A model generated the notes under the pieces. That model was not told the origin of the DNA. It searched no databases and worked only from the letters and a program-made list of their open reading frames with translations. Position numbers and translations under genes: made by a program. From assembly GCF_029227915.1 (NCBI RefSeq), contig NC_079885.1:14581001-14645000 (forward strand): a stretch of DNA of 64,000 nucleotides. The letters are read 5' to 3'. The stretch comes from Hydractinia symbiolongicarpus (taxonomy: Eukaryota > Cnidaria > Hydrozoa > Anthoathecata > Hydractiniidae). Within the stretch, counting starts at the first letter, position 1, and each line of letters starts with the position of its first letter. This document shows positions 11,527 through 24,153 of this stretch, in pieces.

Positions 11527-11645
11527 GTCTACGACCATACCAGGATGAACACACCTGTTCTCGTACGATCACGGAAGTTAAGCATCGTCGGGCCGGGATA
11601 GTACTTGGATGGGGGACCGCCTGGGAACTCCCGGTGTCGAAGGCT
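11527..11645 (+). rRNA. 5S ribosomal RNA, variant type B
   Basis: C17G, C40A and T114A; the last copy with T114A. A private A replaces C in AAACAAGAC upstream. Confidence 0.9.
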
Positions 11646-12095
11646 ATTGACTTTTTCACGTTACATTATTTATCATTACGACTGTGACGTATCTTTTTGA
11701 CGCAATAGCCGCTGAGTAAATCAAGTAAGGGACTTGATTAGAAGTTTCTTTCCCTTCAAAACGGCTACGATCTGGCTGCAATAAATGCTCCACGTCGCAA
11801 ATGAATGGATTACGAGCGTCAGACAAAGAAAATGGCGATGTAGTTAATTTGCTAAATAACTTTGTCATATGAAAATTAAGTCTGAAAGTACCTTAGATTG
11901 CCTTCGTTGGAACTTTTTACCGGAAATCTTAAAGCGCATGGTTGTCGTAAATAATCGATAGCGCTTGAAAAGAGCTTTCAAATGCACATAAACACGACAT
12001 ATTTCGGATAATCCAGTCAAGAAATATAACCTTTAAAGTTTAAACCATTTTCGATGTAATGTGCTAATAAATCGTAGATATCTGCCCGTTTGTTT

Positions 12096-12214
12096 GTCTA
12101 CGACCATACCACGATGAACACACCTGTTCTCGTCCGATCACGGAAGTTAAGCATCGTCGGGCCGGGATAGTACTTGGATGGGGGACCGCCTGGGAACTCC
12201 CGGTGTCGTAGGCT
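12096..12214 (+). rRNA. 5S ribosomal RNA, type C (consensus)
   Basis: Exact consensus. Confidence 0.97.
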
Positions 12215-12664
12215 ATTGACTTTTTCACGTTACATTATTTATCATTACGACTGTGACGTATCTTTTTTACGCAATAGCCGCTGAGTAAATCAAGTAAGGG
12301 ACATGATTAGAAGTTTCTTTCCCCTAAAAAGGGCTACAATCTTGCTGCAATAAATGCGTCACGACGCAAATGAATGGATTAAGAGCGTCAGACAAAGAAA
12401 ATGGCGATGTAGTTACTTTGCTAATTAACTTTGTCATATGAAAATTAAGTCTGAAAGTACCCTAGATTGCCTTCGTTGGAACTTTTTACCAGAAATCTTA
12501 AAGCGCATGGTTGTCGTAAATAATGGATAGCGTTTGAAAAGAGCTTTCAAATGCACATAAACACGACATATTTCGGATAATCCAGTCAAGAAATATGACC
12601 TTTAAAGTTTAAACCATTTTTGATGTAATGTGCTAATAAATCGTAGATATCTGCCCGTTTGTTT

Positions 12665-12783
12665 GTCTACGACCATACCACGATGAACACACCTGTTCTC
12701 GTCCGATCACGGAAGTTAAGCATCGTCGAGCCGGGATAGTACTTGGATGGGGGACCGCCTGGGAACTCCCGGTGTCGTAGGCT
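12665..12783 (+). rRNA. 5S ribosomal RNA, type D
   Basis: G65A only. Confidence 0.95.
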
Positions 12784-13229
12784 ATTGACTTTTTCACGTT
12801 ACATTATTTATCATTACGACTGTGACGTATCTTGTTTACGCAATAGCCGCCGAGTAAATCAAGTAAGAGACATGATTAGAAGCTGCTTTTCCTTAAAAAG
12901 GGCTACAATCTTGCTGCAATAAATGCACCACGTCGCAAATGAATGGATTAAGAGCGTCAGACAAAGAAAATGGCGATGTAGTTACTTTGCTAATTAACTT
13001 TGTCATATGAAAATTAAGTCTAAAAGTACCCTAGATTGCCTTCGTTGGAACTTTTTACCGGAAATCTTAAAGCGCATGGTTGTCGTAATTAATGGATAGC
13101 ACTTGAAATGAGCTTTCAAATGCCCATAAACACGACTTCGGATGCTCCAGTCAAGAAATATGACCTTTAAAATTTAAACCATTTTCGATGTAATGTGCTA
13201 ATAAATCGTAGATATCTACCCGTATGTTT

Positions 13230-13348
13230 GTCTACGACCATACCACGATGAACACACCTGTTCTCGTCCAATCACGGAAGTTAAGCATCGTCGGGCCGGG
13301 ATAGTACTTGGATGGGGGACCGCCTGGGAACTCCCGGTGTCGTAAGCT
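13230..13348 (+). rRNA. 5S ribosomal RNA, E-like variant
   Basis: G41A and G116A. G116 pairs with C3 in helix I, so that pair is weakened. The spacer upstream lost 4 nt (CACGACTTCGG), giving a 565-bp step. Confidence 0.9.
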
Positions 13349-13798
13349 ATTGACTTTTTCACGTTACATTATTTATCATTACGACTGTGACGTATCCTTT
13401 TTACGCAATAGCCGCTGAGTAAATCAAGTAAGGGACATGATTAGAAGTTTCTTTCCCCTAAAAAGGGCTACAATCTTGCTGCAATAAATGCGTCACGACG
13501 CAAATGAATGGATTAAGAGCGTCAGACAAAGAAAATGGCGATGTAGTTACTTTGCTAATTAACTTTGTCATATGAAAATTAAGTCTGAAAGTACCCTAGA
13601 TTGCCTTCGTTGGAACTTTTTACCAGAAATCTTAAAGCGCATGGTTGTCGTAAATAATGGATAGCGTTTGAAAAGAGCTTTCAAATGCACATAAACACGA
13701 CATATTTCGGATAATCCAGTCAAGAAATATGACCTTTAAAGTTTAAACCATTTTTGATGTAATGTGCTAATAAATCGTAGATATCTGCCCGTTTGTTT

Positions 13799-13917
13799 GT
13801 CTACGACCATACCACGATGAACACACCTGTTCTCGTCCGATCACGGAAGTTAAGCATCGTCGAGCCGGGATAGTACTTGGATGGGGGACCGCCTGGGAAC
13901 TCCCGGTGTCGTAGGCT
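13799..13917 (+). rRNA. 5S ribosomal RNA, type D
   Basis: G65A only. Confidence 0.95.
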
Positions 13918-14367
13918 ATTGACTTTTTCACGTTACATTATTTATCATTACGACTGTGACGTATCTTGTTTACGCAATAGCCGCCGAGTAAATCAAGTAA
14001 GAGACATGATTAGAAGCTGCTTTTCCTTAAAAAGGGCTACAATCTTGCTGCAATAAATGCACCACGTCGCAAATGAATGGATTAAGAGCGTCAGACAAAG
14101 AAAATGGCGATGTAGTTACTTTGCTAATTAACTTTGTCATATGAAAATTAAGTCTAAAAGTACCCTAGATTGCCTTCGTTGGAACTTTTTACCGGAAATC
14201 TTAAAGCGCATGGTTGTCGTAATTAATGGATAGCACTTGAAATGAGCTTTCAAATGCACATAAACACGACCTATTTCGGATGCTTCAGTCAAGAAATATG
14301 ACCTTTAAAATTTAAACCATTTTCGATGTAATGTGCTAATAAATCGTAGATATCTACCTGTATGTTT

Positions 14368-14485
14368 GTCTACGACCATACCACGATGAACACACCTGTT
14401 CTCGTCCATCACGGAAGTTAAGCATCGTCGGGCCGGGATAGTACTTGGATGGGGGACCGCCTGGGAACTCCAGGTGTCGTAGGCT
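14368..14485 (+). rRNA. 5S ribosomal RNA, 118-nt variant (G41 deleted)
   Basis: Lacks G41, in or next to hairpin loop C, and has C106A. E-type upstream, T6 stop. First member of the 118-nt class. Confidence 0.88.
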
Positions 14486-14935
14486 ATTGACTTTTTTACG
14501 TTACATTATTTATCATTACGACTGTGACGTATATTTTTTACGCAATAGCCGCCGAGTAAATCAAGTAAGAGACATGATTAGAAGTTGCTTTCCCTTAAAA
14601 AGGGCTACAATCTTGCTGCAATAAATGCGCCACGCCGCAAACGAATGGATTAAGAGCGTCAGACAAAGAAAATGGCGATGTAGTTACTTTGCTAATTAAC
14701 TTTGTCATATGAAAATTAAGTCTGAAAGTCCCCCAGATTGCCTTCGTTGGAACTTTTTACCGGAAATCTTAAAGCGCATGGTTGTCGTAAATAATGGATA
14801 GCGCTTGAAAAGAGCTTTCAAATGCACATAAACACGACATATTTCGGATAATCCAGTCAAGAAATATGACCTTTAAAGTTTAAACCATTTTCGATGAAAT
14901 GTGCTAATAAATGGTAGATATCTGCCCGTTTGTTT

Positions 14936-15054
14936 GTCTACGACCATACCACGATGAACACACCTGTTCTCGTCCGATCACGGAAGTTAAGCATCGTCGG
15001 GCCGGGATAGTACTTGGATGGGGGACCGCCTGGGAACTCCCGGTGTCGTAGGCT
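14936..15054 (+). rRNA. 5S ribosomal RNA (consensus)
   Basis: Exact consensus gene. Upstream has private GATGAAATG and AATGGTAG, shared with units 17209 and 24035. Confidence 0.97.
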
Positions 15055-15504
15055 ATTGACTTTTTCACGTTACATTATTTATCATTACGATTGTGACGTA
15101 TCTTTTTTACGCAATAGCCGCTGAGTAAATCAAGTAAGAGACATGATTAGAATTTGCTTTCCCTTAAAAAGGGCTACAATCTTGCTGCAATAAATGAACC
15201 ACGTCGCAAATGAATGGATTAAGAGCGTCAGACAAAGAAAATGGCGATGTAGTTACTTTGCTAATTAACTTTGTCATATGAAAATTAAGTCTGAAAGTAC
15301 CCCAGATTGCCTTCGTTGGAACTTTTTACCGGAAATCTTAAAGCGCATGGTTGTCGTAGATAATTGATAGCGCTTGAAAAGAGCTTTCAAATGCACATAA
15401 ACACGACCTATTTCGGATGCTCCAGTTAAGAAATATGACCTTTAAAATTTAAACCATTTTCGATGTAATGTGCTAATAAATCGTAGATATCTACCCGTAT
15501 GTTT

Positions 15505-15622
15505 GTCTACGACCATACCACGATGAACACACCTGTTCTCGTCCATCACGGAAGTTAAGCATCGTCGGGCCGGGATAGTACTTGGATGGGGGACCGCCTG
15601 GGAACTCCCGGTGTCGTAAGCT
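15505..15622 (+). rRNA. 5S ribosomal RNA, 118-nt variant
   Basis: G41 deleted, plus G116A (GTAAGCT 3' end). Confidence 0.87.
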
Positions 15623-16072
15623 ATTGACTTTTTTACGTTACATTATTTATCATTACGACTGTGACGTATCTTTTTTACGCAATAGCCGCTGAGTAAATCA
15701 AGTAAGAGACATAATTTGAAGTTGCTTTCCCTTAAAAAGGGCTACAATCTTGCTGCAATAAATGAACCACGTCGCAAATGAATGGATTAAGAGCGTCAGA
15801 CAAAGAAAATGGCGATGTAGTTACTTTGCTAATTAACTTTGTCATATGAAAATTAAGTCTGAAAGTACCCCAGATTGCCTTCGTTGGAACTTTTTACCGG
15901 AAATCTTAAAGCGCATGGTTGTCGTAAATAATTGATAGTGCTTGAAAAGAGCTTTCAAATGCACATAAACACGACCTATTTCGGATGCTCCAGTTAAGAA
16001 ATATGACCTTTAAAATTTAAACCATTTTCGATGTAATGTGCTAATAAATCGTAGATATCTACCCGTATGTTT

Positions 16073-16190
16073 GTCTACGACCATACCACGATGAACACAC
16101 CTGTTCTCGTCCATCACGGAAGTTAAGCATCGTCGGGCCGGGATAGTACTTGGATGGGGGACCGCCTGGGAACTCCCGGTGTCGTAGGCT
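16073..16190 (+). rRNA. 5S ribosomal RNA, 118-nt variant
   Basis: G41 deletion is the only change. Followed by a D-type spacer (GTTTACGC, GCCGCCGAG), so the unit is mosaic. Confidence 0.9.
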
Positions 16191-16640
16191 ATTGACTTTT
16201 TCACGTTACATTATTTATCATTACGACTGTGACGTATCTTGTTTACGCAATAGCCGCCGAGTAAATCAAGTAAGAGACATGATTAGAAGCTGCTTTTCCT
16301 TAAAAAGGGCTACAATCTTGCTGCAATAAATGCACCACGTCGCAAATGAATGGATTAAGAGCGTCAGACAAAGAAAATGGCGATGTAGTTACTTTGCTAA
16401 TTAACTTTGTCATATGAAAATTAAGTCTAAAAGTACCCTAGATTGCCTTCGTTGGAACTTTTTACCGGAAATCTTAAAGCGCATGGTTGTCGTAATTAAT
16501 GGATAGCACTTGAAATGAGCTTTCAAATGCACATAAACACGACCTATTTCGGATGCTCCAGTCAAGAAATATGACCTTTAAAATTTAAACCATTTTCGAT
16601 GTAATGTGCTAATAAATCGTAGATATCTACCCGTATGTTT

Positions 16641-16758
16641 GTCTACGACCATACCACGATGAACACACCTGTTCTCGTCCATCACGGAAGTTAAGCATCG
16701 TCGGGCCGGGATAGTACTTGGATGGGGGACCGCCTGGGAACTCCAGGTGTCGTAGGCT
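16641..16758 (+). rRNA. 5S ribosomal RNA, 118-nt variant
   Basis: G41 deleted and C106A, as at 14368, but with TTTTTCACG in the spacer. Confidence 0.88.
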
Positions 16759-17208
16759 ATTGACTTTTTTACGTTACATTATTTATCATTACGACTGTGA
16801 CGTATATTTTTCACGCAATAGCCGCTGAGTAAATCAAGTAAGAGACATGATTAGAAGTTGCTTTCCCTTAAAAAGGGCTACAATCTTGCTGCAATAAATG
16901 CGCCACGTCGCAAACGAATGGATTAAGAGCGTCAGACAAAGAAAATGGCGATGTAGTTACTTTGCTAATTAACTTTGTCATATGAAAATTAAGTCTGAAA
17001 GTCCCCCAGATTGCCTTCGTTGGAACTTTTTACAGGAAATCTTAAAGCGCATGGTTGTCGTAAATAATGGATAGCGCTTGAAAAGAGCTTTCAAATGCAC
17101 ATAAACACGACATATTTCGGATAATCCAGTCAAGAAATATGACCTTTAAAGTTTAAACCATTTTCGATGAAATGTGCTAATAAATGGTAGATATCTGCCC
17201 GTTTGTTT

Positions 17209-17326
17209 GTCTACGACCATACCACGATGAACACACCTGTTCTCGTCCATCACGGAAGTTAAGCATCGTCGGGCCGGGATAGTACTTGGATGGGGGACCG
17301 CCTGGGAACTCCCGGTGTCGTAGGCT
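17209..17326 (+). rRNA. 5S ribosomal RNA, 118-nt variant
   Basis: G41 deleted only. Upstream matches the unit at 14936, whose gene is 119 nt, so gene and promoter types have been recombined. Confidence 0.9.
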
Positions 17327-17776
17327 ATTGACTTTTTTACGTTACATTATTTATCATTACGACTGTGACGTATCTTTTTTACGCAATAGCCGCTGAGTAA
17401 ATCAAGTAAGAGATATAATTTGAAGTTGCTTTCCCTTAAAAAGGGCTACAATCTTGCTGCAATAAATGAACCACGTCGCAAATAAATGGATTAAGAGCGT
17501 CAGACAAAGAAAATGGCGATGTAGTTACTTTGCTAATTAACTTTGTCATATGAAAATTAAGTCTGAAAGTACCCCAGATTGCCTTCGTTGGAACTTTTTA
17601 CCGGAAATCTTAAAGCGCATGGTTGTCGTAAATAATTGATAGCGCTTGAAAAGAGCTTTCAAATGCACATAAACACGACCTATTTCGGATGCTCCAGTTA
17701 AGAAATATGACCTTTAAAATTTAAGCCATTTTCGATGTAATGTGCTAATAAATCGTAGATATCTACCCGTATGTTT

Positions 17777-17895
17777 GTCTACGACCATACCACGATGAAC
17801 ACACCTGTTCTCGTACGATCACGGAAGTTAAGCATCGTCGGGCCGGGATAGTACTTGGATGGGGGACCGCCTGGGAACTCCCGGTGTCGTAGGCT
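17777..17895 (+). rRNA. 5S ribosomal RNA
   Basis: C40A only, without the C17G that accompanies it in type B. Confidence 0.94.
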
Positions 17896-18345
17896 ATTGA
17901 CTTTTTTACGTTACATTATTTATCATTACGACTGTGACGTATCTTTTTTACGCAATAGCCGCTGAGTAAATCAAGTAAGAGACATGATTTGAAGTTGCTT
18001 TCCCTTAAAAAGGGCTACAATCTTGCTGCAATAAATGCGCCACGTCGCAAATGAATGGATTAAGAGCGTCAGACAAAGAAAATGGCGATGTAGTTACTTT
18101 GCTAATTAACTTTGTCATATGAAAATTAAGTCTGAAAGTCCCCCAGATTGCCTTCGTTGGAACTTTTTACCGGAAATCTTAAAGCGCATGGTTGTCGTAA
18201 ATAATGGATAGCGCTTGAAAAGAGCTTTCAAATGCACATAAACACGACCTATTGCGGATAATCCAGTCAAGAAATATGACCTTTAAAGTTTAAACCATTT
18301 TCGATGTAATGTGCTAATAAATCGTAGATATCTGCCCGTTTGTTT

Positions 18346-18464
18346 GTCTACGACCATACCACGATGAACACACCTGTTCTCGTCCGATCACGGAAGTTAA
18401 GCATCGTCGGGCCGCGATAGTACTTGGATGGGGGACCGCCTGGGAACTCCCGGTGTCGTAGGCT
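18346..18464 (+). rRNA. 5S ribosomal RNA, G70C variant
   Basis: G70C, in the intermediate element. The spacer has GCATTAGCC, shared with the next unit. Confidence 0.93.
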
Positions 18465-18914
18465 ATTGACTTTTTCACGTTACATTATTTATCATTACGA
18501 TTGTGACGTATCTTTTTTACGCATTAGCCGCTGAGTAAATCAAGTAAGAGACATGATTAGAATTTGCTTTCCCTTAAAAAGGGCTACAATCTTGCTGCAA
18601 TAAATGAACCACGTCGCAAATGAATGGATTAAGAGCGTCAGACAAAGAAAATGGCGATGTAGTTACTTTGCTAATTAACTTTGTCATATGAAAATTAAGT
18701 CTGAAAGTACCCTAGATTGCCTTCGTTGGAACTTTTTACCAGAAATCTTAAAGCGCATGGTTGTCGTAAATAATGGATAGCGTTTGAAAAGAGCTTTCAA
18801 ATGCACATAAACACGACATATTTCGGATAATCCAGTCAAGAAATATGACCTTTAAAATTTAAACCATTTTCGATGTAATGTGCTAATAAATCGTAGATAT
18901 CTGCCCGTTTGTTT

Positions 18915-19033
18915 GTCTACGACCATACCACGATGAACACACCTGTTCTCGTCCGATCACGGAAGTTAAGCATCGTCGGGCCGCGATAGTACTTGGATGG
19001 GGGACCGCCTGGGAACTCCCGGTGTCGTAGGCT
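18915..19033 (+). rRNA. 5S ribosomal RNA, G70C variant
   Basis: Same G70C as the gene 569 bp upstream, with the same downstream spacer: a single-unit tandem duplication. Confidence 0.93.
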
Positions 19034-19483
19034 ATTGACTTTTTCACGTTACATTATTTATCATTACGATTGTGACGTATCTTTTTTACGCATTAGCCGC
19101 TGAGTAAATCAAGTAAGAGACATGATTAGAATTTGCTTTCCCTTAAAAAGGGCTACAATCTTGCTGCAATAAATGAACCACGTCGCAAATGAATGGATTA
19201 AGAGCGTCAGACAAAGAAAATGGCGATGTAGTTACTTTGCTAATTAACTTTGTCATATGAAAATTAAGTCTGAAAGTACCCTAGATTGCCTTCGTTGGAA
19301 CTTTTTACCAGAAATCTTAAAGCGCATGGTTGTCGTAAATAATGGATAGCGTTTGAAAAGAGCTTTCAAATGCACATAAACACGACATATTTCGGATAAT
19401 CCAGTCAAGAAATATGACCTTTAAAATTTAAACCATTTTCGATGTAATGTGCTAATAATTCGTAGATATCTGCCCGTTTGTTT

Positions 19484-19602
19484 GTCTACGACCATACCAG
19501 GATGAACACACCTGTTCTCGTACGATCACGGAAGTTAAGCATCGTCGGGCCGGGATAGTACTTGGATGGGGGACCGCCTGGGAACTCCCGGTGTCGTAGG
19601 CT
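19484..19602 (+). rRNA. 5S ribosomal RNA, type B without T114A
   Basis: C17G and C40A, but T114 retained, so helix I is intact. Confidence 0.92.
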
Positions 19603-20052
19603 ATTGACTTTTTCACGTTACATTATTTATCATTACGACTGTGACGTATCTTTTTGACGCAATAGCCGCTGAGTAAATCAAGTAAGGGACTTGATTAGAA
19701 GTTTCTTTCCCTTCAAAACGGCTACGATCTGGCTGCAATAAATGCTCCACGTCGCAAATGAATGGATTACGAGCGTCAGACAAAGAAAATGGCGATGTAG
19801 TTAATTTGCTAAATAACTTTGTCATATGAAAATTAAGTCTGAAAGTACCTTAGATTGCCTTCGTTGGAACTTTTTACCGGAAATCTTAAAGCGCATGGTT
19901 GTCGTAAATAATCGATAGCGCTTGAAAAGAGCTTTCAAATGCACATAAACACGACATATTTCGGATAATCCAGTCAAGAAATATAACCTTTAAAGTTTAA
20001 ACCATTTTCGATGTAATGTGCTAATAAATCGTAGATATCTGCCCGTTTGTTT

Positions 20053-20171
20053 GTCTACGACCATACCACGATGAACACACCTGTTCTCGTCCGATCACGG
20101 AAGTTAAGCATCGTCGGGCCGGGATAGTACTTGGATGGGGGACCGCCTGGGAACTCCCGGTGTCGTAGGCT
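20053..20171 (+). rRNA. 5S ribosomal RNA, type C (consensus)
   Basis: Exact consensus. Confidence 0.97.
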
Positions 20172-20621
20172 ATTGACTTTTTCACGTTACATTATTTATC
20201 ATTACGACTGTGACGTATCTTTTTTACGCAATAGCCGCTGAGTAAATCAAGTAAGGGACATGATTAGAAGTTTCTTTCCCCTAAAAAGGGCTACAATCTT
20301 GCTGCAATAAATGCGTCACGACGCAAATGAATGGATTAAGAGCGTCAGACAAAGAAAATGGCGATGTAGTTACTTTGCTAATTAACTTTGTCATATGAAA
20401 ATTAAGTCTGAAAGTACCCTAGATTGCCTTCGTTGGAACTTTTTACCAGAAATCTTAAAGCGCATGGTTGTCGTAAATAATGGATAGCGTTTGAAAAGAG
20501 CTTTCAAATGCACATAAACACGACATATTTCGGATAATCCAGTCAAGAAATATGACCTTTAAAGTTTAAACCATTTTTGATGTAATGTGCTAATAAATCG
20601 TAGATATCTGCCCGTTTGTTT

Positions 20622-20740
20622 GTCTACGACCATACCACGATGAACACACCTGTTCTCGTCCGATCACGGAAGTTAAGCATCGTCGAGCCGGGATAGTACT
20701 TGGATGGGGGACCGCCTGGGAACTCCCGGTGTCGTAGGCT
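20622..20740 (+). rRNA. 5S ribosomal RNA, type D
   Basis: G65A only. Confidence 0.95.
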
Positions 20741-21190
20741 ATTGACTTTTTCACGTTACATTATTTATCATTACGACTGTGACGTATCTTGTTTACGCAA
20801 TAGCCGCCGAGTAAATCAAGTAAGAGACATGATTAGAAGCTGCTTTTCCTTAAAAAGGGCTACAATCTTGCTGCAATAAATGCACCACGTCGCAAATGAA
20901 TGGATTAAGAGCGTCAGACAAAGAAAATGGCGATGTAGTTACTTTGCTAATTAACTTTGTCATATGAAAATTAAGTCTAAAAGTACCCTAGATTGCCTTC
21001 GTTGGAACTTTTTACCGGAAATCTTAAAGCGCATGGTTGTCGTAATTAATGGATAGCACTTGAAATGAGCTTTCAAATGCACATAAACACGACCTATTTC
21101 GGATAATCCAGTCAAGAAATATGACCTTTAAAATTTAAACCATTTTCGATGTAATGTGCTAATAATTCGTAGATATCTGCCCGTTTGTTT

Positions 21191-21309
21191 GTCTACGACC
21201 ATACCAGGATGAACACACCTGTTCTCGTACGATCACGGAAGTTAAGCATCGTCGGGCCGGGATAGTACTTGGATGGGGGACCGCCTGGGAACTCCCGGTG
21301 TCGTAGGCT
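21191..21309 (+). rRNA. 5S ribosomal RNA, type B with E/B chimeric upstream region
   Basis: C17G and C40A. The upstream spacer is E-type as far as GACCTATTTCGGA and B-type from TAATCC onward, placing a recombination point near 21091-21104. Confidence 0.92.
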
Positions 21310-21759
21310 ATTGACTTTTTCACGTTACATTATTTATCATTACGACTGTGACGTATCTTTTTGACGCAATAGCCGCTGAGTAAATCAAGTAAGGGACTTG
21401 ATTAGAAGTTTCTTTCCCTTCAAAACGGCTACGATCTGGCTGCAATAAATGCTCCACGTCGCAAATGAATGGATTACGAGCGTCAGACAAAGAAAATGGC
21501 GATGTAGTTAATTTGCTAAATAACTTTGTCATATGAAAATTAAGTCTGAAAGTACCTTAGATTGCCTTCGTTGGAACTTTTTACCGGAAATCTTAAAGCG
21601 CATGGTTGTCGTAAATAATCGATAGCGCTTGAAAAGAGCTTTCAAATGCACATAAACACGACATATTTCGGATAATCCAGTCAAGAAATATAACCTTTAA
21701 AGTTTAAACCATTTTCGATGTAATGTGCTAATAAATCGTAGATATCTGCCCGTTTGTTT

Positions 21760-21878
21760 GTCTACGACCATACCACGATGAACACACCTGTTCTCGTCCG
21801 ATCACGGAAGTTAAGCATCGTCGGGCCGGGATAGTACTTGGATGGGGGACCGCCTGGGAACTCCCGGTGTCGTAGGCT
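21760..21878 (+). rRNA. 5S ribosomal RNA, type C (consensus)
   Basis: Exact consensus. Confidence 0.97.
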
Positions 21879-22328
21879 ATTGACTTTTTCACGTTACATT
21901 ATTTATCATTACGACTGTGACGTATCTTTTTTACGCAATAGCCGCTGAGTAAATCAAGTAAGGGACATGATTAGAAGTTTCTTTCCCCTAAAAAGGGCTA
22001 CAATCTTGCTGCAATAAATGCGTCACGACGCAAATGAATGGATTAAGAGCGTCAGACAAAGAAAATGGCGATGTAGTTACTTTGCTAATTAACTTTGTCA
22101 TATGAAAATTAAGTCTGAAAGTACCCTAGATTGCCTTCGTTGGAACTTTTTACCAGAAATCTTAAAGCGCATGGTTGTCGTAAATAATGGATAGCGTTTG
22201 AAAAGAGCTTTCAAATGCACATAAACACGACATATTTCGGATAATCCAGTCAAGAAATATGACCTTTAAAGTTTAAACCATTTTTGATGTAATGTGCTAA
22301 TAAATCGTAGATATCTGCCCGTTTGTTT

Positions 22329-22447
22329 GTCTACGACCATACCACGATGAACACACCTGTTCTCGTCCGATCACGGAAGTTAAGCATCGTCGAGCCGGGA
22401 TAGTACTTGGATGGGGGACCGCCTGGGAACTCCCGGTGTCGTAGGCT
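22329..22447 (+). rRNA. 5S ribosomal RNA, type D
   Basis: G65A only. Confidence 0.95.
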
Positions 22448-22897
22448 ATTGACTTTTTCACGTTACATTATTTATCATTACGACTGTGACGTATCTTGTT
22501 TACGCAATAGCCGCCGAGTAAATCAAGTAAGAGACATGATTAGAAGCTGCTTTTCCTTAAAAAGGGCTACAATCTTGCTGCAATAAATGCACCACGTCGC
22601 AAATGAATGGATTAAGAGCGTCAGACAAAGAAAATGGCGATGTAGTTACTTTGCTAATTAACTTTGTCATATGAAAATTAAGTCTAAAAGTACCCTAGAT
22701 TGCCTTCGTTGGAACTTTTTACCGGAAATCTTAAAGCGCATGGTTGTCGTAATTAATGGATAGCACTTGAAATGAGCTTTCAAATGCACATAAACACGAC
22801 CTATTTCGGATGCTCCAGTCAAGAAATATGACCTTTAAAATTTAAACCATTTTCGATGTAATGTGCTAATAAATCGTAGATATCTACCCGTATGTTT

Positions 22898-23016
22898 GTC
22901 TACGACCATACCACGATGAACACACCTGTTCTCGTCCGATCACGGAAGTTAAGCATCGTCGGGCCGGGATAGTACTTGGATGGGGGACCGCCTGGGAACT
23001 CCCGGTGTCGTAGGCT
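22898..23016 (+). rRNA. 5S ribosomal RNA, type E (consensus gene)
   Basis: Exact consensus with E upstream sequence. Confidence 0.97.
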
Positions 23017-23466
23017 ATTGACTTTTTCACGTTACATTATTTATCATTACGACTGTGACGTATCTTTTTTACGCAATAGCCGCTGAGTAAATCAAGTAAG
23101 GGACATGATTAGAAGTTTCTTTCCCCTAAAAAGGGCTACGATCTTGCTGCAATAAATGCGTCACGACGCAAATGAATGGATTAAGAGCGTCAGACAAAGA
23201 AAATGGCGATGTAGTTACTTTGCTAATTAACTTTGTCATATGAAAATTAAGTCTGAAAGTACCCTAGATTGCCTTCGTTGGAACTTTTTACCAGAAATCT
23301 TAAAGCGCATGGTTGTCGTAAATAATGGATAGCGTTTGAAAAGAGCTTTCAAATGCACATAAACACGACCTATTTCAGGTGCTCCAGTCAAGAAATATGA
23401 CCTTTAAAATTTAAACCATTTTCGATGTAATGTGCTAATAAATCGTAGATATCTACCCGTATGTTT

Positions 23467-23584
23467 GTCTACGACCATACCACGATGAACACACCTGTTC
23501 TCGTCCATCACGGAAGTTAAGCATCGTCGGGCCGGGATAGTACTTGGATGGGGGACCGCCTGGGAACTCCAGGTGTCGTAGGCT
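23467..23584 (+). rRNA. 5S ribosomal RNA, 118-nt variant
   Basis: G41 deleted and C106A, as at 14368 and 16641. The base just after the gene is T instead of A, so GGCTTTTGAC creates a short T4 run at the 3' end that might stop pol III early. Confidence 0.87.
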
Positions 23585-24034
23585 TTTGACTTTTTTACGT
23601 TACATTATTTATCATTACGACTGTGACGTATATTTTTTACGCAATAGCCGCTGAGTAAATCAAGTAAGAGACATGATTAGAAGTTGCTTTCCCTTAAAAA
23701 GGGCTACAATCTTGCTGCAATAAATGCGCCACGTCGCAAACGAATGGATTAAGAGCGTCAGACAAAGAAAATGGCGATGTAGTTACTTTGCTAATTAACT
23801 TTGTCATATGAAAATTAAGTCTGAAAGTCCCCCAGATTGCCTTCGTTGGAACTTTTTACCGGAAATCTTAAAGCGCATGGTTGTCGTAAATAATGGATAG
23901 CGCTTGAAAAGAGCTTTCAAATGCACATAAACACGACATATTTCGGATAATCCAGTTAAGAAATATGACCTTTAAAGTTTAAACCATTTTCGATGAAATG
24001 TGCTAATAAATGGTAGATATCTGCCCGTTTGTTT

Positions 24035-24153
24035 GTCTACGACCATACCACGATGAACACACCTGTTCTCGTCCGATCAAGGAAGTTAAGCATCGTCGGG
24101 CCGGGATAGTACTTGGATGGGGGACCGCCTGGGAACTCCCGGTGTCGTAGGCT
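24035..24153 (+). rRNA. 5S ribosomal RNA, C46A variant
   Basis: C46A only, in the helix III/loop C arm. Upstream matches 14936 and 17209. Confidence 0.93.

Noticed and set aside
16010-16204. Minus-strand open frame of 64 residues crossing a 5S gene (similar at 27391)
   Set aside because: It is antisense to a 5S gene and exists only because of the G41 deletion or a spacer indel. No protein similarity seen.
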